DNA from: Trebonia sp036509215
Lineage (GTDB): Bacteria > Actinomycetota > Actinomycetes > Streptosporangiales > Streptosporangiaceae
Assembly (NCBI GenBank): GCA_036509215.1
Contig: DATCGA010000759.1
Location: 1 to 28,851 of the forward strand
DNA: 28,851 bases
Direction of reading: 5' to 3'
A model generated the notes under the pieces. That model did no database searches. It saw only the letters and a list, made by a program, of their open reading frames with translations, and had not been told where the DNA came from. Both the position numbers and the translations under genes were made by a program. Shown here piece by piece: positions 14,651 through 21,752 of the stretch; within the stretch, counting starts at the first letter, position 1; each line of letters opens with the position of its first letter.

Positions 14651-15756
14651 CCGACCCCGGCCTCGGCCCCGGGTTCGCGGTCACGCTGGCCGAGGCCCGC
14701 GACGCGGCGGTGGTCGGCGGCAAGGGCGCGTCACTGGGCGAGCTCACCCGGGCCGGCGTCGCCGTGCCGCCCGGGTTCGTCGTCACCGTTGACGCGTTCG
14801 CCGCGGCGATGGCCGCCGTCGACCCGTCCGGGGCCTTGCGGGCCGAGGTCGAGGCGCTGCCGGCCGACGACCTCGACGCGATCGCGGCCGTGACCGCCCG
14901 GGTGCGCGCCCTCGTCGCCGACGGGCCGATGCCGGACTCCGTCGCCTCGGCCGTCACCTATTCGTACGTGAACCTCAGCACGGGTGACCGCGCGCAAAAG
15001 CTCCTCATCCTCGTCAACACCGACGTCGCGGTGCGCTCGTCGGCGACCGTCGAGGACAGCGCCGACGCCTCGTTCGCGGGCCTGCAGGACACTTACCTCG
15101 GCGTGTCCGGCGCGCCGGAGGTGCTCGAGCACGTGCGCCGGTGCTGGGCGTCGCTCTACAACGACGAGTCGGTCGCCTACCGCCGCCGGCTCCGCCTGCC
15201 GGAGGCTGGCGTCTCGATGGCCGTCGTCGTGCAGACGATGGTCGCGCCGCGCGCGGCCGGGGTGATGTTCACCCGGTCACCGGTCACCGGGGACCGTTCG
15301 GTGGTTGCGATCGAGGCGACCTGGGGGCTCGGCTCGGCCCTCGTGTCCGGCGACGTGACGCCCGACGCGTTCATCATCAGCAAGGTCACCGGCGAGATCA
15401 CCACCCGCCGTGTCTCCCCCAAGATCAAGATCCACCGCTATCTATCGAACGGACGCGGGGTGACTGTCTCGGACACGCCGACACCGCTGCGCGACGCGGC
15501 GAGCCTGACCGACGACGAGATCCGCGCCCTCGCCGCGATCGGCCGCCAGGTGGAGGCGCACTACGGCGCTGCGCAGGACATCGAATGGGCGGTCTTGGAC
15601 GGCGGCGCGGCCGATTCCGCTGCGACTGCGGATCGCGTCGTGCTGCTCCAGTCCCGACCGGAGACCGTCTGGTCCGCGCGCGAGCAGGCCCCGGCCGGCG
15701 CCCCTCGGCCCCGCCCGGCCGATCACGTGCTCGCCCTGTTCGGGAAGCCGTTGTGA
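14647..15756 (+). CDS. Dikinase-like phosphotransferase, ATP-binding subunit
   Basis: A 369-residue PEP synthase/PPDK N-terminal (ATP-grasp) domain standing alone. It shows VVGGKGASLGELTRAGVAVP (about residues 20-39), the nucleotide-binding VAVRSSATVEDSADASFAG, the metal-site region EATWGLGSALVSGDVTPD and the domain-closing QDIEWAV and LLQSRPETVW. There is no His domain, so it must act with the preceding protein, to which it is coupled by a 4-bp GTGA overlap. This is the split seen in phenylphosphate synthase. An insertion of Ser/Tyr-rich residues (SAVTYSYVNLSTGDRAQ) precedes the RSSAT motif. It is predicted to cleave ATP to AMP and Pi while phosphorylating the partner histidine. The GTG at 14647 is the only start compatible with the intact N-terminal glycine loop. 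Confidence 0.85.
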   Translation: MTDPGLGPGFAVTLAEARDAAVVGGKGASLGELTRAGVAVPPGFVVTVDAFAAAMAAVDPSGALRAEVEALPADDLDAIAAVTARVRALVADGPMPDSVASAVTYSYVNLSTGDRAQKLLILVNTDVAVRSSATVEDSADASFAGLQDTYLGVSGAPEVLEHVRRCWASLYNDESVAYRRRLRLPEAGVSMAVVVQTMVAPRAAGVMFTRSPVTGDRSVVAIEATWGLGSALVSGDVTPDAFIISKVTGEITTRRVSPKIKIHRYLSNGRGVTVSDTPTPLRDAASLTDDEIRALAAIGRQVEAHYGAAQDIEWAVLDGGAADSAATADRVVLLQSRPETVWSAREQAPAGAPRPRPADHVLALFGKPL

Positions 15757-15775
15757 TTGTTCGCCAGGAGGCGTC

Positions 15776-16336
15776 GTGGACCTGACCAATGACGATGTGG
15801 CCGACATCCTGGCGCTCCTCGACTCACTCCCGTACGACTCGCTCGACCTGCGCACGGACCGCTTCCGCCTCACCCTACGCCGCAGCCCTGACGGTGGCTG
15901 GACGGAGGAATCAGAACTGCTCACCCAGCCAAACGATGTAACCCCAGAGGCCGGCCGGTCCAGCGTGGTTGGTGACTCTGGTGCGGGTGCTGGTGGTCGC
16001 ACGGCTCGTGGTGATGGAGCGCTGAAGGCTGATCAACCCACCCCCGCCGGGACGGGCGACGCGGACGGGCTGGCCGCCGTCGTCGCGCCGCTGCCGGGGA
16101 CGTTCTACCGGGCGCCGAGGCCGGGGGCGCCGCCGTTCGTCGAAGACGGGGACACGGTCTGCGCGGACACCGTCGTCGCGATCATCGAGACGATGAAGCT
16201 AATGAACTCGGTCCACGCCGGGACGCCCGGCCGGGTCGCCCGGATCTGCCTCGAGAACGGCGAGTTCGCCCCGTTGGGGACCACCCTCCTGCTCATCGAG
16301 CCCGACTCCCCCACGTCGATCGACCCTCACCCGTGA
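15776..16336 (+). CDS. Biotin carboxyl carrier protein
   Basis: A 186-residue carrier. The N-terminus (residues 1-45, LTNDDVADILALLDSLPYDS and FRLTLRRSPDG) resembles AccB. A Gly/Ala-rich flexible linker follows (about 60-100), and then a biotinyl domain with IIETMKLMNSV, where Lys141 is the biotin attachment site. The domain core PLPGTFYRAPRPGAPPFVEDGD is also typical of AccB. It would carry carboxybiotin between the biotin carboxylase and the carboxyltransferase encoded downstream. A strong AGGAGG (15766-15771) lies 4 nt before the GTG start. The gap of about 360 bp to the carboxylase gene is unusual for this tightly packed operon and holds a repeat element. Confidence 0.9.
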   Translation: MDLTNDDVADILALLDSLPYDSLDLRTDRFRLTLRRSPDGGWTEESELLTQPNDVTPEAGRSSVVGDSGAGAGGRTARGDGALKADQPTPAGTGDADGLAAVVAPLPGTFYRAPRPGAPPFVEDGDTVCADTVVAIIETMKLMNSVHAGTPGRVARICLENGEFAPLGTTLLLIEPDSPTSIDPHP

Positions 16337-16380
16337 CGCCCCGACCCATGGCCTCACCCACCGTCCCGATCCCGCCAGGC

Positions 16381-16428
16381 GGGACGCGCACCCCGGCGCG
16401 AGACGGGACGCGCACCCCGGCGCGAGGC
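16381..16428 (+). repeat. 24-bp tandem repeat, two copies plus a degenerate third
   Basis: GGGACGCGCACCCCGGCGCG starts identically at 16381 and 16405, giving a 24-bp unit repeated twice with one difference. A third, diverged unit begins at 16429 (GGGTCACTCACACCCACGCG). It lies in the gap between the carrier-protein gene and the biotin carboxylase gene, just before the direct-repeat element. No function is apparent. Confidence 0.6.
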
Positions 16429-16475
16429 GGGTCACTCACACCCACGCGAAGCGCAAGCAGTTGCCCCGGCGCAAG

Positions 16476-16624
16476 CGCTTCTTGCTGTTATCCCGCGCGC
16501 GGGGATGACAGCCAGTACTGGGTGTACTTGGCGTTGCCATGTGACGGTTACTACACCCAAACTTCGGCTAAGGGCACTGCGTCGTTGATCGGTCGCAGCG
16601 CGTTGAGCGTTTCTTGCTGTTATC
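16476..16624 (+). repeat. Direct repeat / hairpin / direct repeat element, copy B
   Basis: CGCTTCTTGCTGTTATC (16476-16492) recurs at 16608-16624 with one change (CGTTTCTTG...). Between them TGGGTGTA (16519-16526) and TACACCCA (16552-16559) form an 8-bp stem with a 25-nt loop, 26 nt after the left repeat. A second small stem, CTGCG/CGCAG (16577-16581 and 16594-16598), lies in the longer right arm. A 12-bp palindrome CCCGCGCGCGGG directly follows the left repeat. The direct repeat is identical to that of the 1132-1262 element, but the stem and loop sequences are unrelated. The stretch 16337-16697 otherwise holds only the 24-bp tandem repeat and no convincing gene. Confidence 0.7.
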
Positions 16625-16697
16625 AGACTTGTTTGGCCGGCTGCCCGAGGCCGTCGGACCTGGTGGGAAGCGGGGCGCCGGCGTGAGGGGTTCGCGG

Positions 16698-18266
16698 GTG
16701 TTCCGGCGGGTGCTGGTCGCTAACCGGGGGGAGATCGCCGTCCGGGTGATCAGCACCTGCCGTCGTCTCGGCATCGAGACCGTGCTCACCGTGTCGGATG
16801 CGGATACCGGGTCACGGCCGGCCCGGTTGGCGGACCAGGTCCTTCGGATCGGCCCGGCTCCCGCCAGCGATAGCTACCTGAACGTGGAGGCGATTGCCGG
16901 CGCTGCCCTGGCGGCCGACGTTGACGCGATTCACCCTGGATACGGGTTCCTGTCGGAGAACGCGCGACTCGCCCGGGCGTGCGCGGAGGCCGGAATCGTG
17001 TTCATCGGGCCGTCTCCCGAGACGCTTGAGGCTGCCGGGGACAAGCTGGCCGCCCGTGAGCACGCCGTGGCCGCGGGTCTGCCCGTCCTGCCCGGCGGAC
17101 GTATTGGCCCTGGGGGCCACGGGCCCGCTCTTTCGGGCTCGGTGGGCCACGAGGTTCGTATGGAGGGCGCCTCGGATGAGGACGCGGCTGCGCTTGCGGG
17201 GCGGATTGGGTATCCGGTGCTGGTCAAGGCGGCCGGGGGCGGCGGCGGGCGGGGACTCCGGGTGGTGCGGGCGCCGGGTGAACTGGCGGACGCGGTGTCG
17301 GTGGCGAGCGCGGAGGCGGGGGCGGCGTTCGGGGACGCTCGGGTGTACCTGGAGCGCTACGTCGAGCGCGGGCGCCATATAGAGGTGCAGATCCTGGGCG
17401 ACGGGGAGCGGGTCATCCAGCTGGGCGACCGGGACTGCTCGGTCCAGCGGCGGTACCAGAAGCTGATCGAGGAGGCGCCGGCCCCCGGGCTCGACCCCGG
17501 CCTGCGGAACCGGCTCCGGGCGGCGGCCGTCGCCCTCGGCGCGCACCTTCGGTACCGGGGCGCGGGCACGGTCGAGTTCCTGGTCGACGCCGATCGCGGC
17601 GCGTTCTACTTCCTCGAGGTCAACGCCCGCATCCAGGTCGAGCACCCGGTCACCGAGGCCATCACCGGCCTGGACATCGTCGCCGAGCAGATCGCGATCG
17701 CCGAGGGGCGGCCGCTGCGTCTCGGGCAGCAGGACGTCCGGTTTAACGGGCATGCGATCGAGTGCCGGATCAACGCCGAGGACCCGGCCCATGACTTCCG
17801 CCCGAGCCCGGGAACCGTCACCCGCGCGGTGTTCCCGGTCGGCGCCGCAGGGGATGGACGAGACACGCTGCGAGCGGGCGACTCGGGGGGCGAGGGGGAC
17901 GGCCGCGCGGCTGGACGCGTTCGGGTTGATACCCACCTGCAGGCGGGGGCGGAGGTGCCTCCGTACTACGACTCGCTGCTGGCGAAGGTGATCGCGCATG
18001 GCGGCGATCGGTGGGCGGCCCTGGGGGCGTTGCAGGGCGCACTTGACCGGTGTGTTGTCGAGGGGGTGGTGACGAACCTGGAGATGCACCGAGGAGTCGT
18101 CGGCAGCGCCGGGTTCGCGGACGGCGGGGTGGATACCGGCTACCTCGGTCGGTGGCTGGCCGGGGTGCCAGGAGACGGGGACGGGCCCGAGTCGCCGCGG
18201 TCCGTTCGAGATGATGCCGGGTTTGAATGTGATCGCGGGGCTCGCGGCAGGATGACCGATGACTGA
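16698..18266 (+). CDS. Biotin carboxylase subunit
   Basis: A 522-residue ATP-grasp biotin carboxylase. The N-terminal FRRVLVANRGEIAVRVI, the glycine loop KAAGGGGGRGLRVV (Lys177), the bicarbonate/ATP region EVNARIQVEHPVTE (Glu307, Asn309, Arg311) and FRPSPGTVT are all present. It differs from housekeeping AccC by an insert of about 20 residues before the glycine loop and a second insert near the C-terminal domain (about residues 395-410). I prefer the GTG at 16698, because GAGGGG lies 7 nt upstream and the protein then begins directly with FRRVLVANRGE. A GTG at 16683 is also possible and would overlap the stop of a dubious small frame. The stop overlaps the carboxyltransferase start by 8 bp. 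It carboxylates the carrier protein's biotin using ATP and bicarbonate. Confidence 0.9.
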   Translation: MFRRVLVANRGEIAVRVISTCRRLGIETVLTVSDADTGSRPARLADQVLRIGPAPASDSYLNVEAIAGAALAADVDAIHPGYGFLSENARLARACAEAGIVFIGPSPETLEAAGDKLAAREHAVAAGLPVLPGGRIGPGGHGPALSGSVGHEVRMEGASDEDAAALAGRIGYPVLVKAAGGGGGRGLRVVRAPGELADAVSVASAEAGAAFGDARVYLERYVERGRHIEVQILGDGERVIQLGDRDCSVQRRYQKLIEEAPAPGLDPGLRNRLRAAAVALGAHLRYRGAGTVEFLVDADRGAFYFLEVNARIQVEHPVTEAITGLDIVAEQIAIAEGRPLRLGQQDVRFNGHAIECRINAEDPAHDFRPSPGTVTRAVFPVGAAGDGRDTLRAGDSGGEGDGRAAGRVRVDTHLQAGAEVPPYYDSLLAKVIAHGGDRWAALGALQGALDRCVVEGVVTNLEMHRGVVGSAGFADGGVDTGYLGRWLAGVPGDGDGPESPRSVRDDAGFECDRGARGRMTDD

Positions 18267-19773
18267 GATCCGGCTGGTCGATGTGTCGCTGCGGGACGGC
18301 AACCAGTCGCTCTGGGGGGCGACCGGACTGCGGACCGCGCACATCGCGACGATCGCGCCGGCGCTCGGGCGGGCCGGGTTCCGGGCGCTCGACTACTCGT
18401 CGTCGACGGCGATGGGCGTGTCGGTGCGGACGCACCGGGAGGATCCGTGGGCGCTGCTGCGGCTGACGCGGGCGGCCATGCCGGACACGCTGCTGCAGTT
18501 CATCGGGACCGGGTTCCGGTTCATCTCCTGGGAGCGGGCGCACCCGGAGGTGATCCAGCTCGTCTACACCGCGCTGGTCCGCAACGGGATGGACCGGTTC
18601 GTCGTGCTCGACCCGACCCACGACATGGACGCCGCCCGGGCCACCGCCGCCATCGCCAAGAAGGCGGGGGCGCGCGAGGTCATCGGGGCGCTGACCTACA
18701 CGATCTCGGCCGTGCACGACGATGCGTTCTACGCCGGCATCGCGGCCGCCTACGCCGACTGCCCGGACATCGACCGCGCCTACATCAAGGACCCGGCCGG
18801 CATCCTCACCCCGGACCGGGCGCGGACGCTGATCCCGGCCGTGCAGGCGGCGCTGCGCGACAGCGGCAAGCCGCTGGAGCTGCACTCGCACGCCTCGCTC
18901 GGGCTCTCCCCGCTGACCTGCCTGGTCGCGGCCGAGCTGGGGGTGCCGGTGCTGCAGGTCGGCTGCGGAGCGCTCGGCAACGGCACCTCGCTGCCCGACG
19001 CCGAAGACCTCGTCGCCAACCTGCGGGCGAGCGGGCACACGGTCAACATCGACGATCGCCTGCTGGCCGCGGTCGCCCGCTACTTCGACCGGCTGGCCGG
19101 GGCGGAGGGACTGCCGCGGGGTGAGCACCGGGGCTTCGATGCCGCGTTCATGGAGCATCAGCTGGCGGGCGGGGTGATGTCCACCACCAGGCGGCAGCTG
19201 GCCGAGCTCGGGATGGAGGACCGGTTCGGCGCCCTGATGGCGGAGATCGCCCAGGTTCGGGCGGAGCTCGGCTATCCGATCATGGTCACGCCGTTCCCGC
19301 AGATGGTGATCGGGCAGGCGCTGGCGAACCTGGTCTCAGCCAGCGCCGAGGCCGGCCACTCGGGCGGCTCCGGCGGCGGAGGGCGCTACGACAACGTGCC
19401 CGACCAGGTGATCAGGTACGTGCTCGGCACGTTCGGGAAACCGACGGCGCCGGTCGAGCCGTGGGTGCTCGAGCGGGTGCTTGACCGGCCGCGGGCGGCG
19501 GAGCTGGCGGCCGAGCCCGAGCCGCTGGACGTGGCCGCGCTGCGCAGGCGGTTCGGCCAGCGGATCAGCGACGAGGAGCTGCTGCTGCGGTTCGGGATGC
19601 CGGGCGCGGAGGTGGACGCGATGATCGCGGCCGACCCGGCCGTCACGCATTACAACCCGGACCTGGTGCCGGTGCTCAAGCTGCTGCGCGAGCTCGGACG
19701 GCGGCCGGCGGCCCGTGAGCTGACGGTGGAGAAGCCGGGGTTCCTGCTGTCGCTGAAGGGGCGGTCGTCGTGA
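18259..19773 (+). CDS. Pyruvate carboxylase/OadA-like carboxyltransferase subunit with altered active-site motifs
   Basis: A 504-residue DRE-TIM carboxyltransferase. The barrel starts with VDVSLRDGNQSL (Asp13, Gln16). The carbamyl-lysine position is kept in AYIKDPAGIL (Lys177), and the metal ligands in LHSHASLGLS (His209, His211). The C-terminal 200 residues form a PYC_OADA domain. The segments EDPWALLRLTRAAMPDTLLQ and TYTISAVHDDAFY align with pyruvate carboxylase. Yet the pyruvate-site motif RDAHQSLLATR reads RDGNQSLWGATG, and HTHDT reads HSHAS. The housekeeping substrate pyruvate is therefore doubtful; I infer another ketone, enol or enol phosphate acceptor. It has no fused biotin domain and uses the separate carrier upstream. 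It overlaps its neighbours by 8 bp and 4 bp, showing tight coupling. Confidence 0.85.
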   Translation: MTEIRLVDVSLRDGNQSLWGATGLRTAHIATIAPALGRAGFRALDYSSSTAMGVSVRTHREDPWALLRLTRAAMPDTLLQFIGTGFRFISWERAHPEVIQLVYTALVRNGMDRFVVLDPTHDMDAARATAAIAKKAGAREVIGALTYTISAVHDDAFYAGIAAAYADCPDIDRAYIKDPAGILTPDRARTLIPAVQAALRDSGKPLELHSHASLGLSPLTCLVAAELGVPVLQVGCGALGNGTSLPDAEDLVANLRASGHTVNIDDRLLAAVARYFDRLAGAEGLPRGEHRGFDAAFMEHQLAGGVMSTTRRQLAELGMEDRFGALMAEIAQVRAELGYPIMVTPFPQMVIGQALANLVSASAEAGHSGGSGGGGRYDNVPDQVIRYVLGTFGKPTAPVEPWVLERVLDRPRAAELAAEPEPLDVAALRRRFGQRISDEELLLRFGMPGAEVDAMIAADPAVTHYNPDLVPVLKLLRELGRRPAARELTVEKPGFLLSLKGRSS

Positions 19774-20630
19774 CTGGTGTGGCCGATGAGGCCGTGGAAC
19801 GGCTGCGGAACGCGCGCGGCTTCATCTTCGACATGGACGGGACGCTGGTGCTCGGCGACCGGGTGAACCACGGGCTGCGGCCGCTGCCGGGCGCGATCGC
19901 GCTGCTGGAGTGGGCGCGCTCGCGCGGGCTGCCGTACCTGGTGTTCACCAACGGCACCAACCGGACCCCGGCGCACTTTGCCCGCGTGCTACGGGACGAA
20001 GGGTTCGACGTGCCCGACGACCGGATGATGACGCCGGCGTCGAGCGCGGTGATCATGTTCGCGAAGCGCGGCTTCAAACGGGTGATGGTGCTCGGCGTGT
20101 CCGGGCTCGTCGAGCCGCTGCGGGAAGCGGGCATCGAGGTCGTGCCGCCGGACGCGGCAACAGTGCCACCAGTGGACGCCGTCTTCGTCGGCTGGTTCCG
20201 TGAGTTCACCATGGACCACCTGGAGGCCGCGTGCCACGCGGTGTGGGCGGGCGCGGAGCTCTACAGCGCGTCCGAGACGCCGTTCTTCGCCTCGGCGGGC
20301 GGCCGGGCGCTGGGCACGTCGCGGGCGATCTCGGCGATGATCCGGTCGATCACCGGGTGTTCGCTCACGATCACCGGCAAGCCGTCGCTCGACGCGCTCC
20401 GCGCCGCCGCCGGCCGGCTCGGGGTGCCCGCGCGGCACCTGGTCGTGGTCGGCGACGACCCGCTGCTCGAGGTGCCGATGGCGCACCGCGGCCGCGCGCT
20501 CGCGATCGCGGTCGACACCGGCCTGGGCGGGCCCGACGCCTATGACCACCTGCCGCCAAGTCGGCAGCCCCAGCTGCACCTGCGGGGCGTGGACGAGCTC
20601 CTCGCGCTGTGCCGGGAAGGCTCGGAATGA
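19770..20630 (+). CDS. HAD-IIA (NagD/PGP-like) phosphatase
   Basis: A 286-residue HAD subfamily IIA hydrolase. Motif I is FIFDMDGTLVLGD (Asp21, Asp23), motif II is LVFTNGTNRTP, motif III is the lysine in TITGKPSLDAL and motif IV is VVVGDDPLLEV. The large C2B cap between motifs II and III is typical of NagD, p-nitrophenylphosphatase and phosphoglycolate phosphatase. The start codon overlaps the carboxyltransferase stop (GTGA), so it is coupled to the carboxylase. In the proposed pathway it may remove phosphate from a dead-end or overproduced phosphorylated intermediate. That role is inference; family members have broad substrate ranges. Confidence 0.85.
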   Translation: MTGVADEAVERLRNARGFIFDMDGTLVLGDRVNHGLRPLPGAIALLEWARSRGLPYLVFTNGTNRTPAHFARVLRDEGFDVPDDRMMTPASSAVIMFAKRGFKRVMVLGVSGLVEPLREAGIEVVPPDAATVPPVDAVFVGWFREFTMDHLEAACHAVWAGAELYSASETPFFASAGGRALGTSRAISAMIRSITGCSLTITGKPSLDALRAAAGRLGVPARHLVVVGDDPLLEVPMAHRGRALAIAVDTGLGGPDAYDHLPPSRQPQLHLRGVDELLALCREGSE

Positions 20631-20755
20631 TCATCCCGAGCGGGCTGGTTGCACCCTGCGGCGGCCTGCGCGACCGCGAGGGTAGCCAACGACAGCCGGG
20701 GTAGCGCGGTCCCTGGCAGGCACGGCCCCGGAAGACACGACAGAGGAGGAACATC

Positions 20756-21718
20756 ATGCCCGAGATGATGCGAGCGGTTGGCTTCACGGAGTTCGGCGGC
20801 CCGTCGGTGCTGCACATCGTCACCGTCCCGAAGCCTTCGCCGGGACCGGGACAGGTCCTCGTCAAGGTCGCGGCGGCCACCGTGAACCCGACCGACCTCG
20901 GCTTCCGGGCCGGCGGCCGGGCGCTGCCGCCCGGCGTCGAGCCTCCCTACATCGCGGGCATGGACCTGGCCGGGGTGATCGACGCGGTCGGCCCCGACGT
21001 CGGCCGGCCGGACGGCCCCGGCTGGCGCGTCGGCGACCGGGTGATGGCGGCGGTCTCACCGTCGGTGCCCGGCGGCGGCGCGCAGGCCGAGTACGTCGCG
21101 GTCGCCGAGGACGCGCTCGCCCGCGTTCCGGACGGGTGGTCGCTGGAGGAGGCGGCGACGCTGCCGATGAACGGGCTGACCGTGCGGAACGCGCTCGACC
21201 TGCTGGCGCTGGCGCCCGGCTCCACCCTGGCGGTGACCGGGTCGGCGGGCATCGTCGGCCAGTTCGCGATCCAGCTCGGCCGGCATGAGGGCCTGACCGT
21301 GATCGGCGACGCGGCGCCGGCCGAGATTGAGCTGATCGAGTCGTTCGGGGCGGATCGGGTGGTGCCGCGCGGCGAGGGAACCGAGCCCGAGCTCCGTGAG
21401 ATCTACCCCGACGGCGTGGACGCGCTCCTCGATGCCGCGCTGCTCGGCCCCGAGGTCATCGGCGCGGTCCGCGACGGCGGCCAGCTGCTCGCCGTCCGCC
21501 CGTACCAGGGCGAGCCCGAGCGGGGCATCGCCATCCACCTGGTGCTGGTCGGCCATCACCTGCACGAGGGCCGCCGCATCGCCGAGCTCGCCGACCTGGT
21601 CACCAAGGGCGTGCTGACGCTGCGGATCGCCGAGGTCCTTCCGGCCGACCGGGCGGCCGAGGCACACCGGCGGCTGGCGGCCGGCGGCGTCCGCGGTCGG
21701 CTGGTGCTGACGTTCTGA
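20756..21718 (+). CDS. NADPH:quinone reductase-like MDR oxidoreductase
   Basis: A 320-residue zinc-independent medium-chain dehydrogenase/reductase. The GroES-like N-terminal half shows FTEFGGPSVLHIVTVPKP, the characteristic opening of quinone-oxidoreductase-like enzymes, and IAGMDLAGVIDAVG. The nucleotide-binding motif is AVTGSAGIVGQFAIQLG (about residues 158-174). The Cys and His zinc ligands of alcohol dehydrogenases are absent. A strong AGGAGG lies 6 nt before the ATG. The 125-bp gap after the phosphatase gene suggests either the operon's last gene or a separate unit. It may reduce a quinone, enone or aldehyde; the substrate is not predictable. Confidence 0.85.
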   Translation: MPEMMRAVGFTEFGGPSVLHIVTVPKPSPGPGQVLVKVAAATVNPTDLGFRAGGRALPPGVEPPYIAGMDLAGVIDAVGPDVGRPDGPGWRVGDRVMAAVSPSVPGGGAQAEYVAVAEDALARVPDGWSLEEAATLPMNGLTVRNALDLLALAPGSTLAVTGSAGIVGQFAIQLGRHEGLTVIGDAAPAEIELIESFGADRVVPRGEGTEPELREIYPDGVDALLDAALLGPEVIGAVRDGGQLLAVRPYQGEPERGIAIHLVLVGHHLHEGRRIAELADLVTKGVLTLRIAEVLPADRAAEAHRRLAAGGVRGRLVLTF

Positions 21719-21752
21719 CGTTGCGACAGCCCGGCTGAACGGGTCGGCTATT

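Noticed and set aside
12851..15756. Ordinary PEP synthase broken into two genes
   Set aside because: The C-terminal PEP/pyruvate barrel is missing and the domain order differs, with an extra 480-residue domain before the His domain; both genes look intact and coupled.
12851..15756. Phenylphosphate synthase for phenol degradation
   Set aside because: The architecture fits, but no UbiD-type phenylphosphate carboxylase or third CBS-domain subunit is in the window, while a biotin carboxylase and acetoacetyl-CoA synthetase are.
16476..16624. Integron attC site
   Set aside because: The ends are direct, not inverted, repeats and lack the GTTRRRY core; no integrase is visible.
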